Assembly (NCBI GenBank): GCA_003649515.1
Contig: QMSC01000003.1
Span: forward strand, 1 to 20,087
Direction of reading: 5' to 3'
From: Thermoprotei archaeon
GTDB taxonomy: Archaea > Thermoproteota > Thermoprotei > Thermofilales > B20-G17
DNA: 20,087 nucleotides
Positions 1 through 6,923 of the stretch are shown here, in pieces; within the stretch, counting starts at the first letter, position 1, and each line of letters begins with the position of its first letter. The translations under genes were made by a program, and so were the position numbers. The notes beneath the pieces are model-generated. The model made no database searches and was not told the DNA's origin. It worked only from the letters and a program-made list of their open reading frames with translations.

Positions 1-1
1 A

Positions 2-115
2 CGCCGGGGGTGGGATTCGAACCCACGCGCCCCAGAGGGGCATTGGGTACCTCGTCTAGCCCCTTATTTTCGAGGATCTCGAGCCCAACCCCTTAGTCCG
101 CTCGGGCACCCCGGC
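2..115 (-). tRNA. tRNA-Ser(CGA), intron-containing
   Basis: Class II tRNA on the minus strand. The acceptor arms GCCGGGG and CCCCGGC pair over 7 bp and the discriminator is G. The T arm is GTGGG/CCCAC around TTCGAAT. The long variable arm (GCCCC-TCT-GGGGC) is typical of Ser. The anticodon stem TTGGG/CCCAA closes the loop CTCGAGA once a 29-nt intron (49-77) is removed, giving anticodon CGA, which reads UCG. CCA is not encoded. A TATA-like stretch near 146-153 lies about 30 bp upstream of the 5' end. Confidence 0.93.
49..77 (-). other. Archaeal tRNA intron (37/38) with bulge-helix-bulge
   Basis: This 29-nt insertion in tRNA-Ser(CGA) lies between positions 37 and 38. Exon CTCG (loop 32-35) pairs with intron CGAG to form a 4-bp central helix. 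It is flanked by 3-nt bulges AGA and GTA. Cutting after the second base of each bulge gives exactly the mature loop CTCGAGA, matching the tRNA splicing endonuclease rule. The inner helix is weak: only about 2 bp are obvious. Confidence 0.85.
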
Positions 116-317
116 TTCATGAATCTATCATCTATCTTCTGGGTAAAATACTTTGTGTTATTGTTAAGTGAGAGCCTCCATAGAGTTCTCGCAATTCCAA
201 ATTCATCTTACCATTTCATTGATCTCTGAGCTACTGTGCCAACTAGAATCCTTTGCTTCCTCATCGACCTTAGGAAGTGTGAAAATTATGAGAAGAGAGG
301 TCACCAACTGAACGTTA

Positions 318-402
318 CGCCGGGGGCGGGATTTGAACCCGCGCGGGCGTACACCCAGCGGGTTAGCAACCCGCCGCCCTAACCAGGCTAGGCGACCCCG
401 GC
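318..402 (-). tRNA. tRNA-Ser(GCT)
   Basis: Class II tRNA on the minus strand. Acceptor GCCGGGG/CCCCGGC has discriminator G. The anticodon stem GCGGG/CCCGC encloses TTGCTAA, giving anticodon GCT, which reads AGC/AGU. The extended variable arm and the T arm CGGG-TTCAAAT-CCCG are present. There is no intron and no encoded CCA. Its acceptor stem is identical to that of the tRNA-Ser(CGA) 202 bp downstream. A TATA-like CTTAAATTAA at 427-436 (minus) ends 25 bp upstream of the 5' end. Confidence 0.95.
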
Positions 403-483
403 TTACGAATCAATAAGACTTTAGGATTAATTTAAGCGTATCGTTAGCAGTTACGTTCTAAAAACGGAGCCTGATTAAAAGGC

Positions 484-494
484 GAAAATATTAA
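484..494 (+). promoter_or_regulatory. TATA/BRE box of tRNA-Pro
   Basis: GAAAATATTAA preceded by GGC ends 28 bp before the first base of tRNA-Pro, the spacing expected for an archaeal BRE/TATA element. The same 11-mer precedes tRNA-Ala in this window at nearly the same distance. Confidence 0.65.
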
Positions 495-521
495 GAGACC
501 GTACACGAATATTCATAGTAC

Positions 522-595
522 GGGGCCGTAGTCTAGCCTGGTATGATGCGCGGCTCGGGCCCGCGTGGTCCCGGGTTCAAATCCCGGCGGCCCCA
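522..595 (+). tRNA. tRNA-Pro(CGG)
   Basis: Acceptor GGGGCCG pairs with CGGCCCC and the discriminator is A. The anticodon stem CGCGG/CCGCG encloses CTCGGGC, giving anticodon CGG, which reads CCG. The T arm is CCCGG-GTTCAAAT-CCCGG. There is no intron, and CCA is not encoded because the sequence after the discriminator is tagtc. The gene converges on the phosphoesterase gene, whose stop codon lies 12 bp away. Confidence 0.96.
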
Positions 596-607
596 TAGTC
601 AGGTGGT

Positions 608-1480
608 CTATAACAGATATTCCGAAGTCCTGAGTTCTTCTACGAATAGTTTTAAGGGCCCTAGAAAAGTTCCGTCAATAAGGTATATTTCAGAGTTTAG
701 TATCTCCCGCCTATTTGAGTTCAATAAGGGGCTGATGGATTCTTCGATGATGAATCGGTTCACTGATAGCCCCTTAAGATAGCTATTAAACGCTGGAACT
801 ACTATTAGACTATGTGAGTTTAATGGATGATTGAAGTTTTCTTCGAATGCCTTAAGGGGGTCTTCCACAGGTTTCTTAAATTTATACTTCAGATATACTC
901 TTGCGATATTTTCTCGATCAAGCTTCATCTTCAACCAAACTGATTCAATTATGCGGAATCCTAGCTCATCCCTTAGGTCTATGGAGGGGTGTATATGACC
1001 CATTACGAGTATTTCTGCCTTAAATAGTTCTGAAGCGGGCCAAGCATGACCGTGAAAGAGCCCTATTTTCCTCCCTTGTGAATCTTCTAACATTACTCCA
1101 CGTGGAGAATATATTTTTACGCCGCTAATCTCTGAGATTATCGTTGAGAGGCCGCCATCGTGGTTTCCTATGACTATTTCGATTTCAGTAAAGAACCTCT
1201 GTAGCGATTCAAGGAAGTATTTTACTTCTTCCCACTCCTCTTTTCTGAATCCCAAAATGCCGTGCTTTACGTCCCCCAGGATTATTAGCCTATCGCACCT
1301 TTCTGAGGTTACGACCTCAAGGAGTTGACGCAGAATTCTTTTAGTCTGAGAGGGGAGGCGTAGGCCTTTTTCACGTAGCTCTATTTCAAAACCTAAATGG
1401 AGATCGGCTACTACTATCACTACTTCGTTATTTTTATCTAGTATTTTCAGAGCTCTTCTACCTATGACTGGCTTAAGCAT
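608..1480 (-). CDS. SbcD-related archaeal metallophosphoesterase
   Basis: Calcineurin-like phosphoesterase of the archaeal SbcD-related group (about 230-300 aa). The metal-binding motifs occur in order: ADLHLG, LGDVKHG, GNHDGG, FHGHAWP and MGHIHPS. The last two supply the C-terminal histidines. A C-terminal part of about 100 residues follows the catalytic core. I chose the ATG at 1480, which gives MLKPVIGRRALKI. A GTG five codons upstream (1495) is possible and would leave a very short leader. Family members in other archaea often sit beside an Lhr-type helicase, which is not present here. The substrate is unknown, though relatives suggest a nuclease or nucleotide phosphodiesterase. The gene is divergent from the SWIM gene and shares its short AT-rich promoter region. 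Confidence 0.85.
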   Translation of the reverse strand: MLKPVIGRRALKILDKNNEVVIVVADLHLGFEIELREKGLRLPSQTKRILRQLLEVVTSERCDRLIILGDVKHGILGFRKEEWEEVKYFLESLQRFFTEIEIVIGNHDGGLSTIISEISGVKIYSPRGVMLEDSQGRKIGLFHGHAWPASELFKAEILVMGHIHPSIDLRDELGFRIIESVWLKMKLDRENIARVYLKYKFKKPVEDPLKAFEENFNHPLNSHSLIVVPAFNSYLKGLSVNRFIIEESISPLLNSNRREILNSEIYLIDGTFLGPLKLFVEELRTSEYLL

Positions 1481-1531
1481 CCCGCTCACGAGCACCTACT
1501 TAGGAAATTTCTCATGAAAGACTATTTACTT

Positions 1532-1543
1532 GTTTTTAATAAA
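1532..1543 (+). promoter_or_regulatory. TATA region of SWIM gene
   Basis: GTTTTTAATAAA is centred about 27 bp upstream of the ATG at 1565. This predicts an essentially leaderless transcript, and no Shine-Dalgarno sequence is visible. Read on the minus strand, the same AT-rich patch can serve the divergent phosphoesterase gene. Confidence 0.5.
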
Positions 1544-1564
1544 CTATAATCAGGTTAGCACTTC

Positions 1565-1930
1565 ATGTCCGATGAATCTAATAGTCTTGAACTGCTGAGG
1601 AAGAGATACGGTACCAAGTTCTTTAAAGCATACGAGGCTGTCAGGAAAAAGCGGGTAGTGAGAATAGAATTCAGGCCTAGTGGAAGGGTTTTGTGGTTAG
1701 TTTATTCCTTGAAGAGAAGACGTGCGCACGTAGTAGTACCGCCTGTCTTTTGTTCTTGCAGGGATTTTTACCTAAATGTGGTCATTAGGGGGCGGGAGGA
1801 TCTCTGTTATCACATTCTAGCTCAAAGAATTGCAGAGCGTTTAAAGTATTATGATTCCATGGTGGTCGAGGAGAAAGATATCAATGAAGCTTTAGAAAAA
1901 CTCTATAAGGCTTTGATACACGATGGGTAA
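1565..1930 (+). CDS. SWIM zinc-finger protein
   Basis: Small basic protein of 121 aa with a SWIM zinc-binding signature: C63-x-C65 (FCSCRDF), about 15 residues, then C81-x-H83 (CYH). The N-terminal half is rich in Lys and Arg (KKRVVR, LKRRRAH) with beta-strand character, as in other stand-alone archaeal SWIM proteins. SWIM domains bind nucleic acid or protein partners. In eukaryotes, and proposed in archaea, SWIM proteins (Sws1/Shu2 type) partner RecA-family paralogs, but no such gene is in this window. The function here is unassigned beyond a probable DNA- or protein-binding zinc module. It converges on the ABC ATPase gene with 14 bp between the stop codons. Confidence 0.8.
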   Translation: MSDESNSLELLRKRYGTKFFKAYEAVRKKRVVRIEFRPSGRVLWLVYSLKRRRAHVVVPPVFCSCRDFYLNVVIRGREDLCYHILAQRIAERLKYYDSMVVEEKDINEALEKLYKALIHDG

Positions 1931-1944
1931 TAATTTCTAAGCTA

Positions 1945-2664
1945 TTACTCCTCGTATTCGACGGCTACTTCTGCTCTGGTCTCTATTCTTTGAACTTTTC
2001 CGTCTCTTAGGTAGATGATTCTATCGCTCACGTCGATCATTTTGAGATCGTGCGTGGCGGTGACTATTGTGACTCCTTTCTCCTTGTTCAGTGTTCTTAG
2101 TAGATTTATTATTTCTAGACCTGTGTGGAGGTCTAGGTTTCCTGTAGGCTCGTCTGCCAACACTATTGCTGGATCGTTTGCTAGTGCTCTTGCAATAGCT
2201 ACTCTTTGTTGTTGCCCACCGCTAAGCTCGGGCGGCTTATGGTGCAGTCGGTCGCCTAATCCGACTCTTTCTAAAAGCTCAGTAGCACGCTTAATCCTCT
2301 CCTCCCTTGGAACACCAGCGAAAATCATGGGAAGCATTACGTTCTCGAGGGCCGTTAGTACGGGGATTAGGTTGAACGTCTGGAAGATATAACCTATCTT
2401 CCTGCATCTAAGCCATGCGAGCTCGTAGGCGTCCAGTTTGCTAATGTCAACCTCGTCAATGTAGACTTTTCCACGAGTGGGTCTATCGAGTCCTCCTATC
2501 ATGTTAAATAGGGTAGTCTTACCAGACCCTGAAGGTCCCATGATAGATACGTACTCTCCTCTCCTGATCTTTATGTTAACGCCGTCTAATGCCTTGATAA
2601 CGTACTTGCCCATGTAGTAGTATTTTGCAAGGTCCTCAGTTTCTACTGTGTATTCGTATCTCAC
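1945..2664 (-). CDS. ABC transporter ATP-binding protein (MacB/LolD type)
   Basis: Complete 239-aa nucleotide-binding protein. Walker A GPSGSGKTT is at 43-51, the Q-loop Gln at 95 (IFQTFNLIP), signature LSGGQQQR at 147-154, Walker B IVLADE ending at 172, D-loop GNLD, and H-loop His205 (TATHD). The FQTFNLIP and DEPTGNLD wording is typical of the MacB/LolD/FtsE group, which drives FtsX-like permeases rather than importers. The start is GTG at 2664 with GGGGTG 4-5 nt upstream. An ATG slightly upstream is in another frame. The gene lies 54 bp downstream of its presumed permease on the same strand. The substrate is unknown, and no binding protein or membrane fusion protein is nearby. Confidence 0.92.
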   Translation of the reverse strand: MRYEYTVETEDLAKYYYMGKYVIKALDGVNIKIRRGEYVSIMGPSGSGKTTLFNMIGGLDRPTRGKVYIDEVDISKLDAYELAWLRCRKIGYIFQTFNLIPVLTALENVMLPMIFAGVPREERIKRATELLERVGLGDRLHHKPPELSGGQQQRVAIARALANDPAIVLADEPTGNLDLHTGLEIINLLRTLNKEKGVTIVTATHDLKMIDVSDRIIYLRDGKVQRIETRAEVAVEYEE

Positions 2665-2718
2665 GTTTACACCCCATGAGTCAGGGTATAAGGTATCTTA
2701 CAGAATATTTATAGCTTT

Positions 2719-3366
2719 TTATACTTCGTATCGCAGAGCTTCAGCTGGATTTAGCTTTGCTGCATAATACGCTGGATAGAGGGAGGCCGCCATCGTCAGT
2801 ATCATTGCTAGCACTACTGAAAGCAGGAGCAAGGCTATTACTGTAGGAGCGCCGAGCATTGAAAGAGTGCCTAGGGGAGATGTTAATGCCCCAATTACGT
2901 CGGAGGGTCTGAACTGAGTGTACCCGTACACGATGCCAGCGATTAATCCAACTATGTAGCCCGCTATTCCGCCAACTCCGCCTATTATTAAAGACTCTAG
3001 GAGGAAGAATATCAGGATGTGTCTGTCTAAGGCTCCTAAACACTTCATCGTTCCTATCTCCTTATAGCGTTCCGCGACAGCTATGAGCATGCTGTTAGTT
3101 ATTCCCACACCGCTTACAAGAAGAGATATGAAGAGAAGCCAATACTGATAGGCTCTAATTGTTTCGGGGGCTCCTCTTGCTATTTGCTGTATCTGTGCCA
3201 TAAGCAGTATCGAAACCATGAAAGCTATACCCAGCACTATTGAGGCTGTCGTTATTGCAGCACGTACAAATCTCTTCCTAATGTTTTCAAGACTTATTCT
3301 GAAAGCCTCGGAGAGCGGTAGCTTGATTTCTCCTATCTCCCAAGTACCTACTTTTCCTGCGCTCAT
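2719..3366 (-). CDS. Compact FtsX/MacB-type ABC permease
   Basis: Membrane protein of 215 aa with four predicted transmembrane segments at about 37-58, 74-97, 116-150 and 174-196. Family hallmarks are AERYKEIGTMKCLGA after TM2 and the C-terminal YPAYYAAKLNPAEALRYE. Typical MacB/FtsX permeases carry a large extracytoplasmic domain of about 200 residues between TM1 and TM2. Here only about 15-20 residues link them, so the protein is about half the usual length. The reading frame is clean, so this looks like a real short form rather than a frameshift. It pairs with the downstream ATPase. The ATG at 3366 has only a weak Shine-Dalgarno. A TATA box lies at 3413-3426. Confidence 0.85.
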   Translation of the reverse strand: MSAGKVGTWEIGEIKLPLSEAFRISLENIRKRFVRAAITTASIVLGIAFMVSILLMAQIQQIARGAPETIRAYQYWLLFISLLVSGVGITNSMLIAVAERYKEIGTMKCLGALDRHILIFFLLESLIIGGVGGIAGYIVGLIAGIVYGYTQFRPSDVIGALTSPLGTLSMLGAPTVIALLLLSVVLAMILTMAASLYPAYYAAKLNPAEALRYEV

Positions 3367-3651
3367 GTAACTCGCCCATAAGCTTTGATGATCTGGTAAT
3401 ATTTCGGAACGTTTAATTTATATATTTTCCGAGAAAATCCTCTCTCTCCAGAAAGGGGGTTAGGGGTTTTCTTTTCTCCTTCTCGGACCTTGAAAGTGTT
3501 CGTCAACGTCCTTAGAGATTGTTATACGTTGAGAAGACGATTAGTTGAACTGTTAATGGATGCTCATCATCTCCCACGCCTTTATTCCTCCTAATGATAC
3601 GGCTGCTTATTCATAGAATTGTCTTAGTGTGTAAATTTAGCACCAGAAGGA
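3367..3651. other. Gene-poor spacer between tRNA-Ala and ABC permease
   Basis: This 285-bp stretch holds the permease promoter at its left end. The only coding signal is a minus-strand 21-codon frame at 3512-3577, a GTG preceded by GGAGG with a 9-nt spacer, which matches no family I recognise. No RNA gene or repeat was seen. Confidence 0.5.
3413..3426 (-). promoter_or_regulatory. TATA box of ABC permease operon
   Basis: On the minus strand, ATATATAAATTAAA preceded by GGAAA forms a strong archaeal TATA element. It predicts transcription start near 3394 and a leader of about 30 nt before the permease ATG. Confidence 0.6.
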
Positions 3652-3724
3652 TGGACCGGGGGGGACTCGAACCCCCGACCTCCCGCATGCCAAGCGGGCG
3701 CTCTCCCACCTGAGCTACCGGCCC
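3652..3724 (-). tRNA. tRNA-Ala(GGC)
   Basis: Minus-strand tRNA of 73 nt. Acceptor GGGCCGG pairs with CCGGTCC, including the G3-U70 wobble that is the identity element for alanine. The discriminator is A. The D arm is GCTCAGGTGGGAGAGC, the anticodon stem CCCGC/GCGGG encloses TTGGCAT (anticodon GGC), and the T arm is GGGGG-TTCGAGT-CCCCC. There is no intron and no encoded CCA. The enzyme that charges it, AlaRS, is encoded in the same window. Confidence 0.97.
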
Positions 3725-3753
3725 CCTATTAGAGTAATAATTTAGGAGGAGTT

Positions 3754-3764
3754 TTAATATTTTC
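3754..3764 (-). promoter_or_regulatory. TATA/BRE box of tRNA-Ala
   Basis: Minus-strand GAAAATATTAA ends 30 bp before the 5' end of tRNA-Ala. It is identical to the element upstream of tRNA-Pro. Confidence 0.65.
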
Positions 3765-3869
3765 CGTCAAATTCATCCTATATTAATGTTGTAATCGATG
3801 TGAGGGCTTTCCTTCTGTAGTATGGCTTATTGAAAGCTCTAGGAATCCCTTAGTCGATCAAGCTGGCTT

Positions 3870-4058
3870 TTACTTTATTCTTACTCTATAGACCTTCTTA
3901 TTCTGCCAAGAGTACCTTCTGATGCGCTTTGATCTGCCGAAACCGCATGCCGCACAATAATGTTTCCGAATATTATAGGAGTGTCTACCGCAACGCCTGC
4001 AACGTATATGCGTTTTCCCGCGACTACGCTTGCCCATTGAAGTTGTACCCTTAACCAT
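3870..4058 (-). CDS. rpl37e: Large ribosomal subunit protein L37e (eL37)
   Basis: Basic zinc-ribbon ribosomal protein of 62 aa found only in archaea and eukaryotes. It begins MVKGTTSMGKRSRGK, the conserved eL37 N-terminus. Zinc ligands are C20-x2-C23 and C35-x2-C38. The ATG at 4058 is preferred over the GTG three codons upstream because it matches the family start and has AGGTG six bases before it. It lies 10 bp downstream of the LSm gene on the same strand. The LSm-L37e pairing is widespread in archaea and implies a single transcript. Confidence 0.96.
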   Translation of the reverse strand: MVKGTTSMGKRSRGKTHIRCRRCGRHSYNIRKHYCAACGFGRSKRIRRYSWQNKKVYRVRIK

Positions 4059-4068
4059 AGCTAACACC

Positions 4069-4293
4069 TTACGTAGTAGGGCTTACGAGTACGACATTAT
4101 CTCCTCTAACTATTATCGTGCCCAGCTTCCTAGTTTTGTTGCTTTTTACCTCTTCAGCCTCATCAAGCACTAGGTTGAGGTGCTGATCAAAGCTCCTTAG
4201 TACGCCTCTGACTTCCCTTCCACCCTTAAGCTTTACGAGGACTGTAGTTCCGAGAGCTTTTAATAGGACTTGTGCAGTAGTGGGTCCTGGCAT
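4069..4293 (-). CDS. LSm/SmAP RNA-binding protein
   Basis: Archaeal Sm-like protein of about 74 aa that assembles into a ring binding U-rich RNA. The Sm1 motif is visible as VLVKLKGGREVRGVLRSFD followed by QHLNLVLDEAEE. The Sm2 motif is GTIIVRGDNVVLVS. The ATG at 4293 (MPGPTTAQVLLKAL) is preferred, with GGTGG about 6 nt upstream. A GTG three codons earlier (4302) is an alternative. The gene leads the LSm-L37e operon and diverges from the PUA gene across a palindromic AT-rich promoter. Confidence 0.94.
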   Translation of the reverse strand: MPGPTTAQVLLKALGTTVLVKLKGGREVRGVLRSFDQHLNLVLDEAEEVKSNKTRKLGTIIVRGDNVVLVSPTT

Positions 4294-4342
4294 ACCTTCC
4301 ACCGATAAATTCCGTGGCCCTTATCCTTCAAGGATAGGGTAG

Positions 4343-4355
4343 ATTATAAAATTAT
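4343..4355. promoter_or_regulatory. Shared palindromic TATA element (LSm / PUA gene)
   Basis: ATTATAAAATTAT is nearly self-complementary and lies midway between the divergent LSm and PUA genes. Read either way it would place transcription starts about 26 bp out, near 4323 (minus) and 4375 (plus). This leaves leaders of about 30 and 20 nt. Confidence 0.45.
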
Positions 4356-4393
4356 CGGGCTTCCAAAGGTAAAAATATTTATGAGTGTTTAAA

Positions 4394-4942
4394 ATGAAAA
4401 GAACTAACCGATCTAGTTTAAAAGGACGGGTAGTAAAATTGTATGAAGTATACTCAAGGTACTTCTTAAGCTCAAGGGATTCGAAAAGAGTTCTGAAAGT
4501 TCTCGAGACCCTAGCTGGCCGAACGTTCGGCAAGCGTGTAGAGGTCGAGGTATTTAAAACACGTCAGGGCATAGACTTCTACGCCATTGACGGGAAAGTC
4601 TTACTGTGGAGTAAGGGAGAGACTTTCTATCCCACGCTACTACTACCATTACTTTATGAAACGGCACTACCTAAAATCACCGTGGATGAAGGTGCGGTTC
4701 CCCACGTTCTAAATGGAGCGGACATTATGAGACCGGGTGTAGTAAGTATCGAGGGAGAATTCGAGAAGAATGATACAGTTGTGGTCTTTGAAGAAAAGTA
4801 CAGGAAACCCATTTGTATTTCCTTAGCTCTCTATTCCTCGGACGTTCTCTCTGCAATGAATAAGGGGAAGGTTTTCAAGAACATACACTATTTGAATGAT
4901 AAACTATGGAAGTTTATCGTGAGAATATCTAAGTTGCAGTAA
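4394..4942 (+). CDS. Pre-PUA/PUA-domain RNA-binding protein (MCT-1-like)
   Basis: Protein of 182 aa with the layout of archaeal MCT-1-like proteins. An N-terminal pre-PUA domain covers about residues 1-75 (starting MKRTNRSSLKGRVVKLYE). A C-terminal PUA domain covers about 85-165 and includes KITVDEGAVPHVLNGADIM and RPGVVSIEGEF. Eukaryotic relatives (MCTS1, eIF2D) bind tRNA and the 40S subunit in initiation, recycling and re-initiation. A similar ribosome or tRNA role is plausible but unproven in archaea. The ATG at 4394 is chosen; an in-frame GTG three codons upstream (4385) is possible. It converges on fttA with 14 bp between the stops. Confidence 0.85.
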   Translation: MKRTNRSSLKGRVVKLYEVYSRYFLSSRDSKRVLKVLETLAGRTFGKRVEVEVFKTRQGIDFYAIDGKVLLWSKGETFYPTLLLPLLYETALPKITVDEGAVPHVLNGADIMRPGVVSIEGEFEKNDTVVVFEEKYRKPICISLALYSSDVLSAMNKGKVFKNIHYLNDKLWKFIVRISKLQ

Positions 4943-4956
4943 CGGATTTTCTTGCC

Positions 4957-6867
4957 TTACCTTACAGCTATGGCATCTGTATTGCTTAGTTCCAGTGTGC
5001 GTATACCGTATCTTTTTCGAATGGTCGAAGCCAGCTCCCGTATCTTTCTTCTTTCTCCGTGATTCAGAATTATGGTTTCGGGCTTTGGCGTGATCTTTTC
5101 AATGTATCTAAGTAGCTGGCGGCGATCGCTGTGGCCTGAGAAGCCTTCCACGTTGAAGACCTCCATGTTAAGCTTTAAGACCTCTATCCTCCCTTCAGGG
5201 CTATGGAAGGGTATTTCTCTGAGTCCTTGCATTATTCTCCGACCGAGAGTTCCCTCTACTTGGTAGCTTACGAAAATGAGGCTATTTCGGCTATCGGGTG
5301 CCAGTAATCTCAAATACTCCATTACTGGACCGCCAGTAAGCATGCCGGAAGTAGCTAGAATTATAGCTGAGTCCGTTTCAGCTATTTCTTGTCGTTTGCT
5401 GGGATCCTTAACTACTTCAAAGAACTCCCCCATAAACGGATTTTCCTCGTAAAATACTTGGTCACGTACTGCTCGAGCAAGGTATTCGGGATAAGCTGTA
5501 TGTATTGCTGTAGCTTCGCTGATCATGCCTTCGATGAAGACGGGGGTTTCTGGAATGATATTTCTCTTAATTGCATCTGCTAATACTAGCATTATCTCCT
5601 GCGCTCTACCTACTGCGAGCACAGGAACGAGCACTCTTCCTCCTCTTTCAATCGTTTTCTTAACTATTTCAATGAACATGCGCTCAGTCTCTTCTCTAGG
5701 GGGCATGATGTCCTCTCTCCCACCGTAAGTGCTCTCCATTATGAGCACTTCCACGCGTGGAAACTTGTAAATTGCGGGATCAAATAGCCTAGTTCTGCCG
5801 AACTTGAAATCGCTAGTGTACACTATGTTGCACAAACCATTCCCTATGTGTAGATGTATGATAGCTGAGCCTAAGACGTGGCCCGAATTATGTAATGTCA
5901 GGCGTATGCCAGGAGCTATGTCTGTTACTTCTTCGTATTTAAGGGGTATTGTCCGGATCATCGCTTCAGCTATTTCCTTTTTAGAGTATAGAGGAAGCTT
6001 TCCCTCCTTTCTATTAACCTCGATGTAGTCTTCAAGAAGTAGCTTCATTAGGTATAACGTGGGCTCCGTAGTATAGATTGGCCCCCTATACCCATACTTG
6101 TACAGGTAGGGGACAAACCCTATGTGGTCTAGGTGTGCGTGCGTTAGAATTACAGCATCTAGGCTCTCTAAATCGAACTCGGAGAGGTCTAGATAGGGGT
6201 ATTCATCCAACACATTTGAGGGCTTTATGCCCATGTCTAGTAGGACGTTGCTTTCAGGCGTTTGAACTAATATTGCGCTTCGCCCTACTTCTCCAAAGCC
6301 TCCTAAGGCGACTATGCGGACTTTACCTAGCTTAAAGATTGGTGACCTGTGTATTCTGAATCCTACTTCTCGCAGAAACTTTTTCCTTTCACTCGCACGA
6401 CTTCTATGCAACTGTCTTACTTCAGATACTGTTTTTGAGGGTAGGGGAGGAGCTCTCAGTACCTTAGCCCTCCAGTAGGTTTGAAGAAAAATCATGTTGA
6501 GGAGCATACCATCCTTTCCGATAACGTATCCCGGCTGCTTTGCCTCTATTTCAACTTCTCCTTTCTCGTGATCGAAGTATATGTTCGTTATTTCCGCCTT
6601 GGGAGGAACTATGCTTTCAATTATTTTTCGAGCTTCGGCTTCATTTTTCCGTATCTCTGGGTCAGTTCTTATAGCAATTCTCTTTTTAATAGTCTTCACT
6701 ATCTTTTTAATTATCTCGTCTTTGTTTTCCTTAAATAGAGTCTGGGGATTAGCAGTATAAATTACTATAGTTGGACCTTCAAACTCTATTTTAGTTATCC
6801 TAGCTTCCAGTGGTATATTCTCAAATATTACCTGCCTGATTTTTTCTATAGTTTTATCAACTATCAT
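4957..6867 (-). CDS. fttA: FttA / aCPSF1 transcription termination ribonuclease
   Basis: Protein of 636 aa, the usual full length. KH-like RNA-binding region at about 1-140, with VIGKDG near 115-120. Metallo-beta-lactamase fold from about 180, with HAHLDH at 243-248, His330 (NSGHVLG) and Asp353 (TSDFKFG). Beta-CASP part with VPVLAVGRAQE, ATSGMLTGGP, FSGHSDRRQL and the C-terminal ILNHGE. Family members are zinc-dependent endo/5'-3' exonucleases that cut nascent RNA at U-rich sites and terminate archaeal transcription, as does eukaryotic CPSF73. All catalytic ligands appear intact. The gene follows psmB on the same strand (56 bp gap), an arrangement common in archaea. The start is ATG at 6867, with GTGA about 8 nt before it. 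Confidence 0.97.
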   Translation of the reverse strand: MIVDKTIEKIRQVIFENIPLEARITKIEFEGPTIVIYTANPQTLFKENKDEIIKKIVKTIKKRIAIRTDPEIRKNEAEARKIIESIVPPKAEITNIYFDHEKGEVEIEAKQPGYVIGKDGMLLNMIFLQTYWRAKVLRAPPLPSKTVSEVRQLHRSRASERKKFLREVGFRIHRSPIFKLGKVRIVALGGFGEVGRSAILVQTPESNVLLDMGIKPSNVLDEYPYLDLSEFDLESLDAVILTHAHLDHIGFVPYLYKYGYRGPIYTTEPTLYLMKLLLEDYIEVNRKEGKLPLYSKKEIAEAMIRTIPLKYEEVTDIAPGIRLTLHNSGHVLGSAIIHLHIGNGLCNIVYTSDFKFGRTRLFDPAIYKFPRVEVLIMESTYGGREDIMPPREETERMFIEIVKKTIERGGRVLVPVLAVGRAQEIMLVLADAIKRNIIPETPVFIEGMISEATAIHTAYPEYLARAVRDQVFYEENPFMGEFFEVVKDPSKRQEIAETDSAIILATSGMLTGGPVMEYLRLLAPDSRNSLIFVSYQVEGTLGRRIMQGLREIPFHSPEGRIEVLKLNMEVFNVEGFSGHSDRRQLLRYIEKITPKPETIILNHGERRKIRELASTIRKRYGIRTLELSNTDAIAVR

Positions 6868-6923
6868 CTCAGTTCACTAAGCTTCAGCGAATAGAAGAAT
6901 GTGCTTCGTGTTTATTTTCTAGT

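Noticed and set aside
203..304. 33-codon GTG-start frame on the minus strand between the two tRNA-Ser genes
   Set aside because: No ribosome-binding site and no recognisable family. It fills a spacer that also carries the promoter of tRNA-Ser(CGA).
543..782. 79-codon plus-strand frame beginning inside tRNA-Pro
   Set aside because: It starts within the tRNA and runs antisense to the phosphoesterase gene. The composition and lack of any family mark it as a shadow.
3558..3580. Possible C/D-box small RNA (ATGATGA on the minus strand near 3563-3570)
   Set aside because: A box C-like sequence is present, but no CUGA D or D' box lies at the right distance.
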